From the NCBI GenBank assembly GCA_031396835.1, contig JANNLO010000022.1, positions 1 through 28,808 on the forward strand: DNA of 28,808 nt, written 5' to 3'. A program made the translations under genes and the position numbers. Every line of letters starts with the position of its first letter. Position 1 is the first letter of the stretch. Below, piece by piece: positions 8,024 through 15,663 of this stretch. The notes below the pieces were generated by a model. That model had not been told where the DNA came from. It searched no databases and was given only the letters and a program-made list of their open reading frames with translations. Source of the stretch: Snowella sp031396835 (GTDB lineage: Bacteria; Cyanobacteriota; Cyanobacteriia; Cyanobacteriales; Microcystaceae).

Positions 8024-9100
8024 ATGGTTACTACTCTCCAAAAACCTGAATTTGAAGAACTGCGCTCTGGCATTAAGGCCCCTGCAAAAGAAACCATTCT
8101 CACACCTCGGTTTTATACCACCGATTTTGATGAAGTGGCCAGAATGGACATCTCTGTCAACGAAGAAGAATTGAGAGCCATTCTCGAAGAATTTCGCATT
8201 GATTACAATCGTCATCATTTTGTGCGAAACGAAGATTTTGAGCAATCCTGGGAGCATATTGACGGAGAAAAACGCCGCTTGTTTATGGAGTTCTTAGAAC
8301 GTTCCTGTACAGCAGAATTTTCTGGCTTTTTACTCTACAAAGAAATGGGACGACGCTTGAAACACAAAAGTCCTTTGTTGGCTGAATGTTTCAATTTGAT
8401 GTCAAGAGATGAAGCACGTCATGCTGGCTTTTTAAATAAAGCGATGGCAGATTTTGACTTGTCGTTAGATTTAGGATTTTTGACTAAAAGTCGTCAATAT
8501 ACGTTCTTTAAGCCTAAGTTTATTTTCTATGCGACCTATATTTCAGAAAAAATTGGCTATTGGCGTTATATCAACATTTATCGTCATTTAGAACAACACC
8601 CAGAAGACCGTGTTTATCCGATTTTTAAGTTTTTTGAAAACTGGTGTCAGGATGAAAACCGTCATGGTGATTTCTTTGATGCCATGATGAGAGCTCAACC
8701 CAATACTTTAAACGATTGGCGGGCGCGTCTTTGGTGTCGTTTTTTCCTTTTATCTGTCTTCGCGACGATGTATTTGAATGACATTCAACGGGCTGATTTC
8801 TATGCCATTTTGGGATTAAATGCACGAGATTACGATAAAGAAGTGATTGAAAAAACAAACCAAACCGCAGGTCGAGTTTTTCCTGTTATTCTGGATATTG
8901 AAAAACCAGAGTTTTATGAACGGCTAGAAACTTGTGTAAAAAATAACGAAAAATTACGGGCGATCGACGCTTCTAATGCTTCAGGATTAGTCAAAGGATT
9001 GCAGAAATTACCAGTTTTCCTTTCTAACGGTTGGCAACTCTTAAAACTCTATTTGTTGGAACCAATTCGAGTTGATCAATTAGCGGGAACAGTTCGTTAA
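8024..9100 (+). CDS. acsF: Mg-protoporphyrin IX monomethyl ester (oxidative) cyclase, aerobic
   Basis: The 358-residue product matches AcsF/ChlA (CHL27 in plants), the di-iron subunit that uses oxygen to form the fifth ring of chlorophyll, giving protochlorophyllide-type product from Mg-protoporphyrin monomethyl ester. It works at the thylakoid membrane with Ycf54. Two iron-binding ExxH motifs are visible, in SRDEARHAGF and in CQDENRHGDFF, each with upstream carboxylates in helix segments (for example CTAEFSGF). Length and the N-terminal TPRFYTTDFDE block agree with the family. Start is ATG at 8024, directly ahead of the conserved N-terminus. A strong terminator follows at 9128. Many cyanobacteria carry two copies, one for low oxygen; sequence alone here does not say which, and no heme oxygenase or hemN sits nearby, which weakly favours the standard aerobic copy. 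Confidence 0.97.
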   Translation: MVTTLQKPEFEELRSGIKAPAKETILTPRFYTTDFDEVARMDISVNEEELRAILEEFRIDYNRHHFVRNEDFEQSWEHIDGEKRRLFMEFLERSCTAEFSGFLLYKEMGRRLKHKSPLLAECFNLMSRDEARHAGFLNKAMADFDLSLDLGFLTKSRQYTFFKPKFIFYATYISEKIGYWRYINIYRHLEQHPEDRVYPIFKFFENWCQDENRHGDFFDAMMRAQPNTLNDWRARLWCRFFLLSVFATMYLNDIQRADFYAILGLNARDYDKEVIEKTNQTAGRVFPVILDIEKPEFYERLETCVKNNEKLRAIDASNASGLVKGLQKLPVFLSNGWQLLKLYLLEPIRVDQLAGTVR

Positions 9101-9127
9101 TTTCTAAGCTCTTTTTTATGATCAAGG

Positions 9128-9165
9128 CTTCCGTTACCCTTAATTTTAGGAGCGGAAGTTTTTTT
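9128..9165 (+). terminator. Rho-independent terminator after acsF
   Basis: CTTCCG at 9128-9133 pairs with CGGAAG at 9153-9158, with an inner CCT/AGG pairing possible. Seven T residues follow at 9159-9165. It separates acsF from the small gene at 9236, so the latter needs its own promoter or read-through. Confidence 0.8.
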
Positions 9166-9235
9166 AAGAAAGTTCGCAAATCTGTTAGGTTTAACTAATA
9201 AAAAGATTATCTAATTTTAAACTTGGGGAGTAACA

Positions 9236-9331
9236 ATGACGACTGATCAACTTTTAATGCTAGTTGTTTTGCTGATTCCTGGTTTATTACTTTCTGCTTT
9301 AGTTATGGGAAGTTTTGCCAAGGGAGGTTAA
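9236..9331 (+). CDS. 31-residue single-span membrane peptide downstream of acsF
   Basis: A short open frame runs from ATG at 9236 to TAA at 9331 and is preceded at 9224-9229 by GGGGAG, a good Shine-Dalgarno seven bases from the start. The peptide begins MTTDQLLMLVVLLIPG and ends VMGSFAKGG. That makes one hydrophobic helix (about residues 5-25) with a polar, acidic N-terminus and a positive C-terminus, which is the pattern of the small single-span subunits of photosystems and the cytochrome b6f complex. I compared it from memory with PsaI, PsaJ, PsaM, PsbI-type, PsbM, PsbN, PsbT, PsbX, PsbY, Psb30, PetG, PetL, PetM and PetN and none fits. It lies between two hairpins, so it looks like its own transcription unit. 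Product role unknown; a thylakoid small protein is inference. Confidence 0.65.
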   Translation: MTTDQLLMLVVLLIPGLLLSALVMGSFAKGG

Positions 9332-9351
9332 TCTCTATTCAAAGTTAATTG

Positions 9352-9393
9352 GTGAACAGTCTTGAAAAATATTTAGACTTTGGGACTGCTCAC
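9352..9393. terminator. Hairpin between the 31-residue peptide gene and the convergent DUF760 gene
   Basis: GTGAACAGTC at 9352-9361 pairs with GACTGCTCAC at 9384-9393 with one mismatch (ten-position stem, 22-base loop). It lies between two convergent genes, and T-rich sequence follows on the plus side. It could end transcription from the plus side; the loop is long and the T tract is imperfect. Confidence 0.45.
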
Positions 9394-9406
9394 TATTTTC
9401 TAACAT

Positions 9407-9760
9407 CTAAATATCTTTAGGTTTAGCAGATTTAGGTTTGAGAGAGTCGGACTGGTTAAAAGTGCTTTCTAAATTCTTACGGTTTTCCATCTGCCCTAAA
9501 AAGTAGCCTGTCATCATCGCTGAGGCAAGAAGATTCCCTAAATTTTCCCGATCTGTGCTGATTTGAATATGAAATTCTTCTGAGGGTAGCATTCCGACTA
9601 AACCCTGAATATTTTGCGTAATAATTTCTTTTATTTCTGGACTAGCTGATTGAGCAACCCACGCCAGAGTTTCTGGATGTTGCTGTTGTAGGTACTGAAT
9701 TAACGTGTTGGCCTCTTGTTCTTCTGATTCAGAAGTAAAAAAATCAAAGTTAAATACCAT
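9407..9760 (-). CDS. DUF760 family protein
   Basis: The 117-residue soluble protein is recognised as DUF760, a family of cyanobacteria and chloroplasts. The signature region is NIQGLVGMLPSEEF (about residues 49-62) followed by DRENLGNLLASAMMTGYFLG (about 70-89). The N-terminal half is helical and acidic, and the C-terminal tail (after about residue 95) is polar and probably disordered. ATG at 9760 is the only reasonable start. No membrane span or signal peptide is seen. Biochemical role: I recall that plant relatives have been linked to chloroplast protein turnover, but I would not transfer that here. It is convergent with the 31-residue peptide gene and lies 81 bp downstream of scpB on the same strand. 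Confidence 0.85.
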   Translation of the reverse strand: MVFNFDFFTSESEEQEANTLIQYLQQQHPETLAWVAQSASPEIKEIITQNIQGLVGMLPSEEFHIQISTDRENLGNLLASAMMTGYFLGQMENRKNLESTFNQSDSLKPKSAKPKDI

Positions 9761-9841
9761 TAGAACTCCCTAAATTGTCTTGAAATCTCTACCTATATTA
9801 TCTTCTCACTATAGCGGTTAGTACAGAAAATTGGGGATTTT

Positions 9842-10315
9842 TTATTCCAACTTGAGCGAGAGTTTGTCAATCTCAAAATATTGATGAAATTTGTCGGTAA
9901 TTTCTAGCCAATGGGATCTGCCATCGGTTTGACGGCGTTTTCTGACAAAGCCTAATTCTACTAATTCTTGGACTTGTTGATAGGCACTGCTACCCCGCAA
10001 ATTGATTAAATCGGTTTGTAAAATCGGGGATTTTAAGGCGATCGCGGCTAGAGTGCGAAGATTTCCTGTGCCAAGTTCAGCAGGAATAAAATCCTGGATT
10101 AAAGCCTGAAAAGTTGCCCGCAATTGTAAACTGTAGCCCGTTGGATTTTCGGTAACTTCTAAGGCACTATCTCGGTGGGCATAGTCGTCCATTAATTCAA
10201 TCAGAGCTTCTTCTACGGCTATGCGATCGCATTTTGTGGATTCGGCTAATTCGGCGAGGGATAGAGGTTGGCCTTTGAGATAAAGAATGGCTTCAATTTG
10301 GGTTGCTAATCTCAT
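9842..10315 (-). CDS. scpB: SMC-ScpAB complex subunit ScpB
   Basis: ScpB is the small winged-helix partner of ScpA in the SMC condensin that organises and segregates the chromosome. The 157-residue protein has two winged-helix units: the first begins ATQIEAILYLKGQPLSLAEL, and the second carries RTLAAIALKSPILQTDL and LRGSSAYQQVQELVELGFV, all typical of ScpB. I prefer ATG at 10315 (MRLATQIEAIL) because family members usually start right there. An in-frame ATG eleven codons earlier (10348) gives an unconserved leader. No scpA is nearby. The upstream gap to cobA holds a dispersed repeat, so scpB is probably not cotranscribed cleanly with cobA. Confidence 0.93.
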   Translation of the reverse strand: MRLATQIEAILYLKGQPLSLAELAESTKCDRIAVEEALIELMDDYAHRDSALEVTENPTGYSLQLRATFQALIQDFIPAELGTGNLRTLAAIALKSPILQTDLINLRGSSAYQQVQELVELGFVRKRRQTDGRSHWLEITDKFHQYFEIDKLSLKLE

Positions 10316-10360
10316 GCAATATTTATAAATACTTGATTTGTGGGACATCGTTGAATTTTC

Positions 10361-10431
10361 GCCCCTAGCCCTACCAACCTTGGGGGGAACTTATGCTTAA
10401 AAGTCCCTCAGAATTGGGGGATTTAGGGGGC
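10361..10431. repeat. Dispersed cyanobacterial-type palindromic repeat, about 71 bp
   Basis: The element starts with GCCCCTA (10361-10367) and ends with TAGGGGGC (10424-10431), imperfect inverted ends. In between are further G-runs and C-runs such as TTGGGGGG, AGTCCCTC and TTGGGGGATTTAGGGGG. This arrangement matches the CCCCCTAAATCCCCC-type short repeats I recall scattered between genes in many cyanobacterial genomes. Its right end supplies the last codon and stop of cobA. Confidence 0.7.
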
Positions 10432-11208
10432 TTTATTTGAGTATAAAGAAGAATGGAGATCAACGACTCGGCCAATGACGGCGATCGCGGGAGCTTCAAA
10501 CTGGCTTTGTTCAATTTTTTCAATAATACTTTCAAGAGTTCCAATTAATTGGGATTGATCGGGACGGGTTCCCCAACGAATGAGCGCGATCGGGGTTTCG
10601 GGTAATAAGCCACCTGTTAAAAGTTCGGGCAAGATATTTCCTAAATTATGCACTCCCATATAAATCACGATGGTTTCTGATCCCTGGGCGATCGCCGTCC
10701 AATTAATTTGGGGTCGATATTTTCCCGCGACTTCATGACCTGTTACAAAAGTGACGCTGGAACTATAATCTCGATGGGTGATAGGAATTCCCGCATAGGC
10801 AGGAGCCGCAATCCCAGAGGTTATGCCTGGAACAACTTCCACTGCAATTCCCGCTTGGATTAACGCTTCCATTTCTTCTCCTCCCCGACCAAACACAAAA
10901 GGATCTCCGCCTTTTAAACGTACGACAATGGCATTATTTCGAGCTTTTTCGATCAGTAATTGATTGGTTTCATCCTGCAATTTGGAATGGCGGCCCCGTC
11001 GTTTGCCTGCATCAATTTGTTCTGCTTGGGGATTGATCATCGCTAAAATTGGGGAACTTACAAGCGCGTCATAAACAACAACATCGGCGTTTTCAAGCAG
11101 CATTTTCCCTTTAATTGTCATTAAACCTGGATCACCCGGCCCCGCACCGACTAAATAAACTTTACCTAAAACTTGATCAAGACTAGATTCTAAAAACGGC
11201 TGATTCAT
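10423..11208 (-). CDS. cobA: Uroporphyrinogen-III C-methyltransferase (SUMT)
   Basis: It transfers two methyl groups from SAM to uroporphyrinogen III to give precorrin-2, the branch point to siroheme and cobalamin. The 261-residue single-domain form is not fused to CysG or HemD parts. Motifs seen are VGAGPGDPGL at about 20-29, RLKGGDPFVFGRGGEE at about 98-113, VVPGITSGIAAPAYAGIP at about 125-142 and VTFVTGHE. The start ATG at 11208 overlaps the stop of sirB by four bases (ATGA), so the two are translationally coupled. The C-terminus is odd: the final ...NKAP and stop codon come from the repeat at 10361-10431, which probably replaced the original 3' end. The catalytic core is intact, so activity should be kept. 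Confidence 0.96.
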   Translation of the reverse strand: MNQPFLESSLDQVLGKVYLVGAGPGDPGLMTIKGKMLLENADVVVYDALVSSPILAMINPQAEQIDAGKRRGRHSKLQDETNQLLIEKARNNAIVVRLKGGDPFVFGRGGEEMEALIQAGIAVEVVPGITSGIAAPAYAGIPITHRDYSSSVTFVTGHEVAGKYRPQINWTAIAQGSETIVIYMGVHNLGNILPELLTGGLLPETPIALIRWGTRPDQSQLIGTLESIIEKIEQSQFEAPAIAVIGRVVDLHSSLYSNKAP

Positions 11209-12008
11209 GAATGGATTAAATCAATAATTAATTGGGCGAGTTCGGTCGTTGCACCTAAAGGAGAACCCATTTTAAACGAGATTTGAGGAAATTTTTGTTG
11301 TAATTGTTGCACTTGAAGCGCGATCGCATCGGTAATGCCTCCCGTGAACAGAAAGTAAGGCAAGATCGTAATATTTTTTTCTGTTTTAAGATCTAAATTT
11401 GAGATAACCAATTCTAGACTAGGAGCCACTGACCAATAACAAGCGATCGCATTCAACTGTTGAGCCAGATTTTCAATCACAGTATTTCCACCCAAACGCC
11501 GACTTCCGTGAGCAATGATAATACGGGTTTTATCAGGAGATTGATTAAACTGTTGGTCTAAAAGATCGGTAATCTGAGCAGAACTTCCTAAATAAGGACA
11601 TAATTCTAACTTAATTAAATTTTGTAATTGAGATTCCGCGATCGCCACCTCAGCAGGAAGATCTACTTGAACATGAACGCCTGGAATCAAAAAAAGTGGC
11701 ACAATTTTCAACATAGAAAAACCTGAAGTTTTTGCCGCCTGAGCCACATCTAAAATCTGTTGATGTAAGGGCTGGGGATGACATTCAAGCGTTGCCGTTT
11801 TAACTAATATTGTTTCGCGATCGCCCAACAAAGTTATCGTTTTTTCTGTCAAACTTATTGGCTCGGATTGAGTAAAAGAGTTAACCAAATTAATTTTGTC
11901 AAGGATTAATTTTTGGTTAACCAAACAAGCAAGTTGATCCAGCGCGATTTGAGGACGGGGATCACGACTTCCATGGGAAACCAATAAATAGGCAGAATTT
12001 AAATTCAA
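11205..12008 (-). CDS. sirB: Sirohydrochlorin chelatase, two-domain CbiX/SirB type
   Basis: It inserts iron (siroheme) or cobalt (cobalamin) into sirohydrochlorin. The 267-residue protein has two homologous halves, each opening with an SHGSR/AHGSR motif: LLVSHGSRDPR with H12 and IIAHGSRRLGG with H167. The N-terminal half also has PLFLIPGVHVQVDLP with H112, typical of CbiX. In the matching place the second half reads PYFLFTGGITDAI and lacks the histidine, so the first half is the likely metal site. The start is TTG at 12008: an in-frame stop lies seven codons upstream and no ATG precedes the conserved region, so this rare start is hard to avoid. It overlaps cobA by four bases; together they cover precorrin-2 formation and chelation, while the dehydrogenase is elsewhere. 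cbiX would be an equally valid symbol. Confidence 0.92.
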   Translation of the reverse strand: MNLNSAYLLVSHGSRDPRPQIALDQLACLVNQKLILDKINLVNSFTQSEPISLTEKTITLLGDRETILVKTATLECHPQPLHQQILDVAQAAKTSGFSMLKIVPLFLIPGVHVQVDLPAEVAIAESQLQNLIKLELCPYLGSSAQITDLLDQQFNQSPDKTRIIIAHGSRRLGGNTVIENLAQQLNAIACYWSVAPSLELVISNLDLKTEKNITILPYFLFTGGITDAIALQVQQLQQKFPQISFKMGSPLGATTELAQLIIDLIHS

Positions 12009-12254
12009 ATAATTCTTAAGTAAGTTTTAAGATTTGTGTAAACTAATTTTATATCATAGACTATTTTAAAAAAGATTCAATCCAGAAATCTAGATCAAAA
12101 CTGCGGTATTAATGCCTGTAAACCCTATCAATTCTGAACATTTTCTGATTTAAGCTAAAAGCAAAACTTATCAATGAATGCAGCAAGGGGCCACTTGAAT
12201 GTCATGATAGTTATAACCACCCAATCTTAACTAGTTTGCTCAACGGTCATCCTT

Positions 12255-12440
12255 ATGGGGTTTGCAGATTTATCGATCGCCGATATTGCGGCTGAATATA
12301 ATCTCTCAGTGAAAGCAGTGTTTCATCTCTGTGATCAGTTGGGAGTGACCTATAAAAATCAACAAACTAATTTAGCGTTGGAAGATGCTAAAGCAGTTAT
12401 TGTTCAAATTTTGTCTCACCAGTCCCAATCTAATAATTAA
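12255..12440 (+). CDS. 61-residue conserved-looking cyanobacterial protein, helix-turn-helix-like
   Basis: The short protein has no membrane span. Residues about 6-40, LSIADIAAEYNLSVKAVFHL onward, resemble a small DNA/RNA-binding helix-turn-helix or the N-terminal domain of IF-2, followed by LALEDAKAVIVQIL as a last helix. Codon pattern and an internal near-HIP1 (TCGATCGCC) suggest it is truly coded. ATG at 12255 is the likely start, though no clear Shine-Dalgarno is present. It lies 165 bp upstream of psbV on the same strand. I believe short proteins like this occur widely in cyanobacteria, but I cannot name the family. A regulatory role is possible, not shown. Confidence 0.6.
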   Translation: MGFADLSIADIAAEYNLSVKAVFHLCDQLGVTYKNQQTNLALEDAKAVIVQILSHQSQSNN

Positions 12441-12595
12441 TATTTGTTAATCTGGTTCTCGGCTTTGGGAATAGAAAAACAACTAATAGTTGCAAGATTT
12501 TGATTGCTAAAAATGCTCTGGAGATGATCAACAAACTAGCAAGATTGGGAAATGTCAATGTCAATTAAGTTAAAACCAAATCAATCAAACTATTT

Positions 12596-12601
12596 GAGGA
12601 G
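12596..12601 (+). promoter_or_regulatory. Ribosome binding site of psbV
   Basis: GAGGAG lies four bases before ATG at 12606. It decides the psbV start against an in-frame ATG at 12552, which would put 18 extra residues before the signal peptide. Confidence 0.75.
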
Positions 12602-12605
12602 AACA

Positions 12606-13091
12606 ATGGTGAAAAGATTTTTTTTGGTAGCGATCGCCACTGTATTTTTTTTATTCCAATTTTCAGTGGGCAGTGCCAACGCGGTCGAACTCACAGCAGA
12701 GACTCTAACGATTTCTTTAGATGGTGCTGGTAAAACGGCATCTCTGACCCAACAAGAATTTGCCAAAGGTCAAAAGCTTTTTGTCCAGAATTGTACTAAA
12801 TGTCATCTGCAAGGAAAAACGAAAACCAATAACAATGTCAGTTTAGGTTTAAAAGATTTATCTCAAGCAGAACCCCCCAGAGATAATTTATTGGCGATCG
12901 TCGATTTTCTTAAAAAACCCACTAGCTATGATGGTGTCGATGATTACACTGAGTTGCACCCAAATGTCACCAGACCTGATATCTATCCCGAATTGAAAAA
13001 TTTAACGGAAGATGATGTCTATGATATTGCAGGTTATACTCTAATCGCGCCAAAACTTGATACACGTTGGGGCGGCACGATTTATTTCTAA
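12606..13091 (+). CDS. psbV: Photosystem II extrinsic cytochrome c-550 precursor
   Basis: PsbV binds the lumenal face of photosystem II and stabilises the oxygen-evolving Mn4CaO5 cluster. The precursor is 161 residues. A signal peptide with core FFLVAIATVFFLFQF ends at SANA, and the mature protein begins VELTAETLTI. The heme-attachment motif CTKCH places the first axial ligand at mature His41, and LHPNVTRPDIYPE places the second at mature His92, both as in known PsbV. The C-terminus LDTRWGGTIYF is the family's. The start at 12606 is supported by the GAGGAG ribosome site and by the length of the signal peptide. A terminator follows, so psbV seems to be the end of its transcript. Confidence 0.98.
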   Translation: MVKRFFLVAIATVFFLFQFSVGSANAVELTAETLTISLDGAGKTASLTQQEFAKGQKLFVQNCTKCHLQGKTKTNNNVSLGLKDLSQAEPPRDNLLAIVDFLKKPTSYDGVDDYTELHPNVTRPDIYPELKNLTEDDVYDIAGYTLIAPKLDTRWGGTIYF

Positions 13092-13118
13092 GTTGCTAAT
13101 TATTAAAATTTTTTGCTT

Positions 13119-13154
13119 GATAAGGTAATCATTATGCGATTATCTTATTTTTTT
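13119..13154 (+). terminator. Rho-independent terminator after psbV
   Basis: ATAAGGTAATC at 13120-13130 pairs with GATTATCTTAT at 13138-13148 across a seven-base loop (one G-U pair), followed by a run of seven T at 13148-13154. It lies 28 bp after the psbV stop. Confidence 0.85.
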
Positions 13155-13258
13155 GAGAGTATTTTTCTGGTGAATTGCTAAAGTCTAAATGCAGCAAAAA
13201 TGATCACAAAAGATAAAATTTTTCTCTTGGGTTATGATCAAAAAAAAGCTTGAAAATT

Positions 13259-13894
13259 ATGGACAAAATCCGCGATCGCACAAAACAATATGCTCCTGCA
13301 ACCGAACGAAATCGTCAACCGATATTAGAAGTTTTGCAGCAAATAATTCCTAAGCAAGGAAATATTTTAGAAATTGCTAGTGGGACGGGTGAACACGCTT
13401 GTTTTTTTGCAACTTATTTCCAGTCTCAAGAATGGATTCCTTCCGATCCTGATCCGTTTTTGCGTTTAAGTATTGAAGCTTGGCGACAAGATTACACGCT
13501 TAATAATCTGCAAGTTCCCTTGGATATTAATGTTAGTTTGCCCAACTGGACTGACAATCTAAATCAGGCTGCGATCGCAGAAATTGCGGTAATTATTGCT
13601 ATTAATTTAATTCATATTTCGCCTTGGTCAGCCTGTGTAGGATTAATGACGGGAGCGGGAAAACTTTTACCAACAGGAGGAATTTTATATTTATACGGCC
13701 CCTATAAACAATTAGGAAAACAAACTGCTCCGAGCAATGAAAGATTCGATCAATCGCTCCAACTTAAAAATCCTGAATGGGGAATCCGAAATTTAGAAGA
13801 TGTTGTTCAAGTTGCCGAAACAAATCAATTAATACTTCAAGAAATTGTTCCCATGCCAGCTAATAATCTTTCTCTTATTTTTCAACATTTATAA
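13259..13894 (+). CDS. DUF938 SAM-dependent methyltransferase-like protein (METTL26 family)
   Basis: This 211-residue protein matches DUF938. It opens with QYAPATERNRQPILEVLQ, and the SAM-binding loop ILEIASGTGEHACFFA follows at about 36-51. Later comes the conserved IAINLIHISPW around residue 120 and YGPYKQLGKQTAPSNERFD. The substrate is unknown in this family. I use ATG at 13259; a TTG three codons earlier is possible but not needed. It starts a same-strand run with the ABC-2 permease (20 bp gap) and the SDR protein (15 bp gap after that). A HIP1 site lies near its start (13272-13279). Confidence 0.9.
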   Translation: MDKIRDRTKQYAPATERNRQPILEVLQQIIPKQGNILEIASGTGEHACFFATYFQSQEWIPSDPDPFLRLSIEAWRQDYTLNNLQVPLDINVSLPNWTDNLNQAAIAEIAVIIAINLIHISPWSACVGLMTGAGKLLPTGGILYLYGPYKQLGKQTAPSNERFDQSLQLKNPEWGIRNLEDVVQVAETNQLILQEIVPMPANNLSLIFQHL

Positions 13895-13914
13895 TTGCAA
13901 TTTAAAACTAATTT

Positions 13915-14703
13915 ATGCACTGGATATTAAAAAAAATCACGACTCTTCTCTCAGTTAATTATGCCAATATGATTGAATATCGGGCAGAAATTTTCTTTTG
14001 GGTCTTATCAGGCTCTTTACCAATTATTTTAATGGGTGTTTGGATAGAAGCAGCTAATAGCGGTAATTTTGGCTTAGATTCTTTACAATTTATCCGTTAT
14101 TTTTTTGCCGTTTTTCAAGTGCGACAATTTACAAATATTTGGGTTATTTGGGAATTTGAAAGGGAAGTGATTGAAGGAAAACTATCTTTTAAATTATTGC
14201 AACCTCTTGATCCCATTTGGCATCACGTTGCCCGCCACATTGCTGAAAAAATGACTCGATTTCCCATAGCAATTCTTCTAACTTTATTATTTTTCACATT
14301 GTATCCCCGCGCTTTTTGGATTCCCAGTTTAACAAGTTCTATTTTAGGAATTTTGGCAATTATTTTAGCCTTTACTTTATATTTTTTGATTCAATATACT
14401 TTTGCGATGTTTGCTTTTTGGACAGAGCGAGCCAGTGCCATCCAAGAATTATGGTTTTTATTTTTCATTTTTCTATCAGGAATGATTGCTCCTTTAGACA
14501 CGTTTCCGCCACTGATTAAAGAAATTGTTTTGTGGACACCTTTTCCCTATGGCGTTTATTTTCCTGCGGCAATTTTAATCGGTTTACCTGTTAATATTGA
14601 ACGAGGCTTTTTGATGATCGGCATTTGGTTAAGCGTGTTTTTCTTTTTAAATCGTTGGTTATGGCGACGGGGCTTAAGATCTTATTCAGGCATGGGAGCT
14701 TGA
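13915..14703 (+). CDS. ABC-2 type transporter permease (DUF990-like)
   Basis: This 262-residue protein has six hydrophobic spans (about 24-44, 55-75, 115-130, 140-165, 178-198 and 232-248). The internal EFEREVIEGKLSFKLLQPLDP at 80-100 and the C-terminal WRRGLRSYSGMGA are typical of the DUF990 branch of ABC-2 permeases. These usually work as pairs of permeases with one ATPase, but no ATPase or second permease lies nearby, so partners must be encoded elsewhere. The ATG at 13915 follows the methyltransferase gene by 20 bp. Export of an unknown compound is likely; the substrate cannot be inferred. Confidence 0.85.
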   Translation: MHWILKKITTLLSVNYANMIEYRAEIFFWVLSGSLPIILMGVWIEAANSGNFGLDSLQFIRYFFAVFQVRQFTNIWVIWEFEREVIEGKLSFKLLQPLDPIWHHVARHIAEKMTRFPIAILLTLLFFTLYPRAFWIPSLTSSILGILAIILAFTLYFLIQYTFAMFAFWTERASAIQELWFLFFIFLSGMIAPLDTFPPLIKEIVLWTPFPYGVYFPAAILIGLPVNIERGFLMIGIWLSVFFFLNRWLWRRGLRSYSGMGA

Positions 14704-14718
14704 CTTTTTTTATTTACT

Positions 14719-15663
14719 ATGAAGCGAATTTTTTTAACAGGTGCGAGTGGTTGTATTGGTCATTATTTGACAGAAACTTTGATTGAAAACACGGAACATG
14801 AACTTTTTTTATTGATTAGAAATCCCCAAAAATTACAAATTGATGTCCAGTCTCGTCCCAATATTCAGATACTTTCAGGTGATTTACGAGAAATCGAAAA
14901 ATTTAGTGATTTATTAAAAACCATTGAAATTGCTGTTTTGATTGCAACCAGTTGGGGCGATCCAGCAGAAACCTATGAGATTAATGTGATTAAAACACTG
15001 GCTTTGATGGAACTATTAGAGCCGACGGTTTGTGAACAGGTTATTTATTTTTCAACCGCCAGCATTCTAGATCATCAAGGTCATCCCATCAAAGAAGCGG
15101 GAACTATTGGCACAGACTATATTCGCACTAAATATTTATGTCATCAAGCGTTACCAAACTTGGCGATCGCGTCTAAGATTACGACCGTTTATCCAACCTT
15201 GGTTTTTGGAGGAGATAAAAATAAACCCTATTCTCATCTATCAGGTGGACTGCAAGATATTTTAAAATGGATAAATTTAATTCGTTGGTTTAAAGCCGAT
15301 GGCAGTTTTCATTTTATTCATGCCCAAGATATTGCCCAAGTCGTTAGTTATCTGATTGATAATCCTCCTGCACCCACAGAAAGTCGCGATCTTGTCTTAG
15401 GCAATGCTCCCTTAAATGTAAATCAGGCGATCGCAGAAATCGCAGCCTATCTCAACAAAAAAATCTATTTTGGCATTCCTCTTTCCATTACTTTGGCAAA
15501 CTTTTTCATTAAAATTTTTCGCATTCAAATGGCAGAATGGGACAGATTTTGTTTAGATTATCGCCATTTCACCTATCCTCAACCTGTTAATCCCAAAAGC
15601 TTTAATTTACCCGCTCATTGTTCTACTGTTGCAGAATTATTGCAAGTTAGCGACATTAAATAA
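14719..15663 (+). CDS. NAD(P)-dependent epimerase/dehydratase, extended SDR family
   Basis: The 314-residue protein has the Rossmann start RIFLTGASGCIGHYL with the GxxGxxG loop at 8-14. It also has the SGDLRE acidic turn, the FSTAS segment with S112, and the catalytic YxxxK pair Y134 and K138 in TDYIRTKYL. The C-terminal third is the substrate-binding part and decides function, but it carries no motif I can assign. Candidates include sugar-nucleotide epimerases and lipid or isoprenoid reductases. It lies 15 bp after the ABC-2 permease, so it is probably cotranscribed. Start is ATG at 14719. Confidence 0.88.
   Translation: MKRIFLTGASGCIGHYLTETLIENTEHELFLLIRNPQKLQIDVQSRPNIQILSGDLREIEKFSDLLKTIEIAVLIATSWGDPAETYEINVIKTLALMELLEPTVCEQVIYFSTASILDHQGHPIKEAGTIGTDYIRTKYLCHQALPNLAIASKITTVYPTLVFGGDKNKPYSHLSGGLQDILKWINLIRWFKADGSFHFIHAQDIAQVVSYLIDNPPAPTESRDLVLGNAPLNVNQAIAEIAAYLNKKIYFGIPLSITLANFFIKIFRIQMAEWDRFCLDYRHFTYPQPVNPKSFNLPAHCSTVAELLQVSDIK

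Noticed and set aside
9236..9331. psaM, psbM, psbT or petN identity for the 31-residue peptide
   Set aside because: The sequences of these small subunits as I remember them do not match beyond general hydrophobicity.
13915..14703. Frame-shifted second permease within the ABC-2 permease gene (14316-14519)
   Set aside because: The alternate frame lies inside an intact permease reading frame and has no independent start signal.
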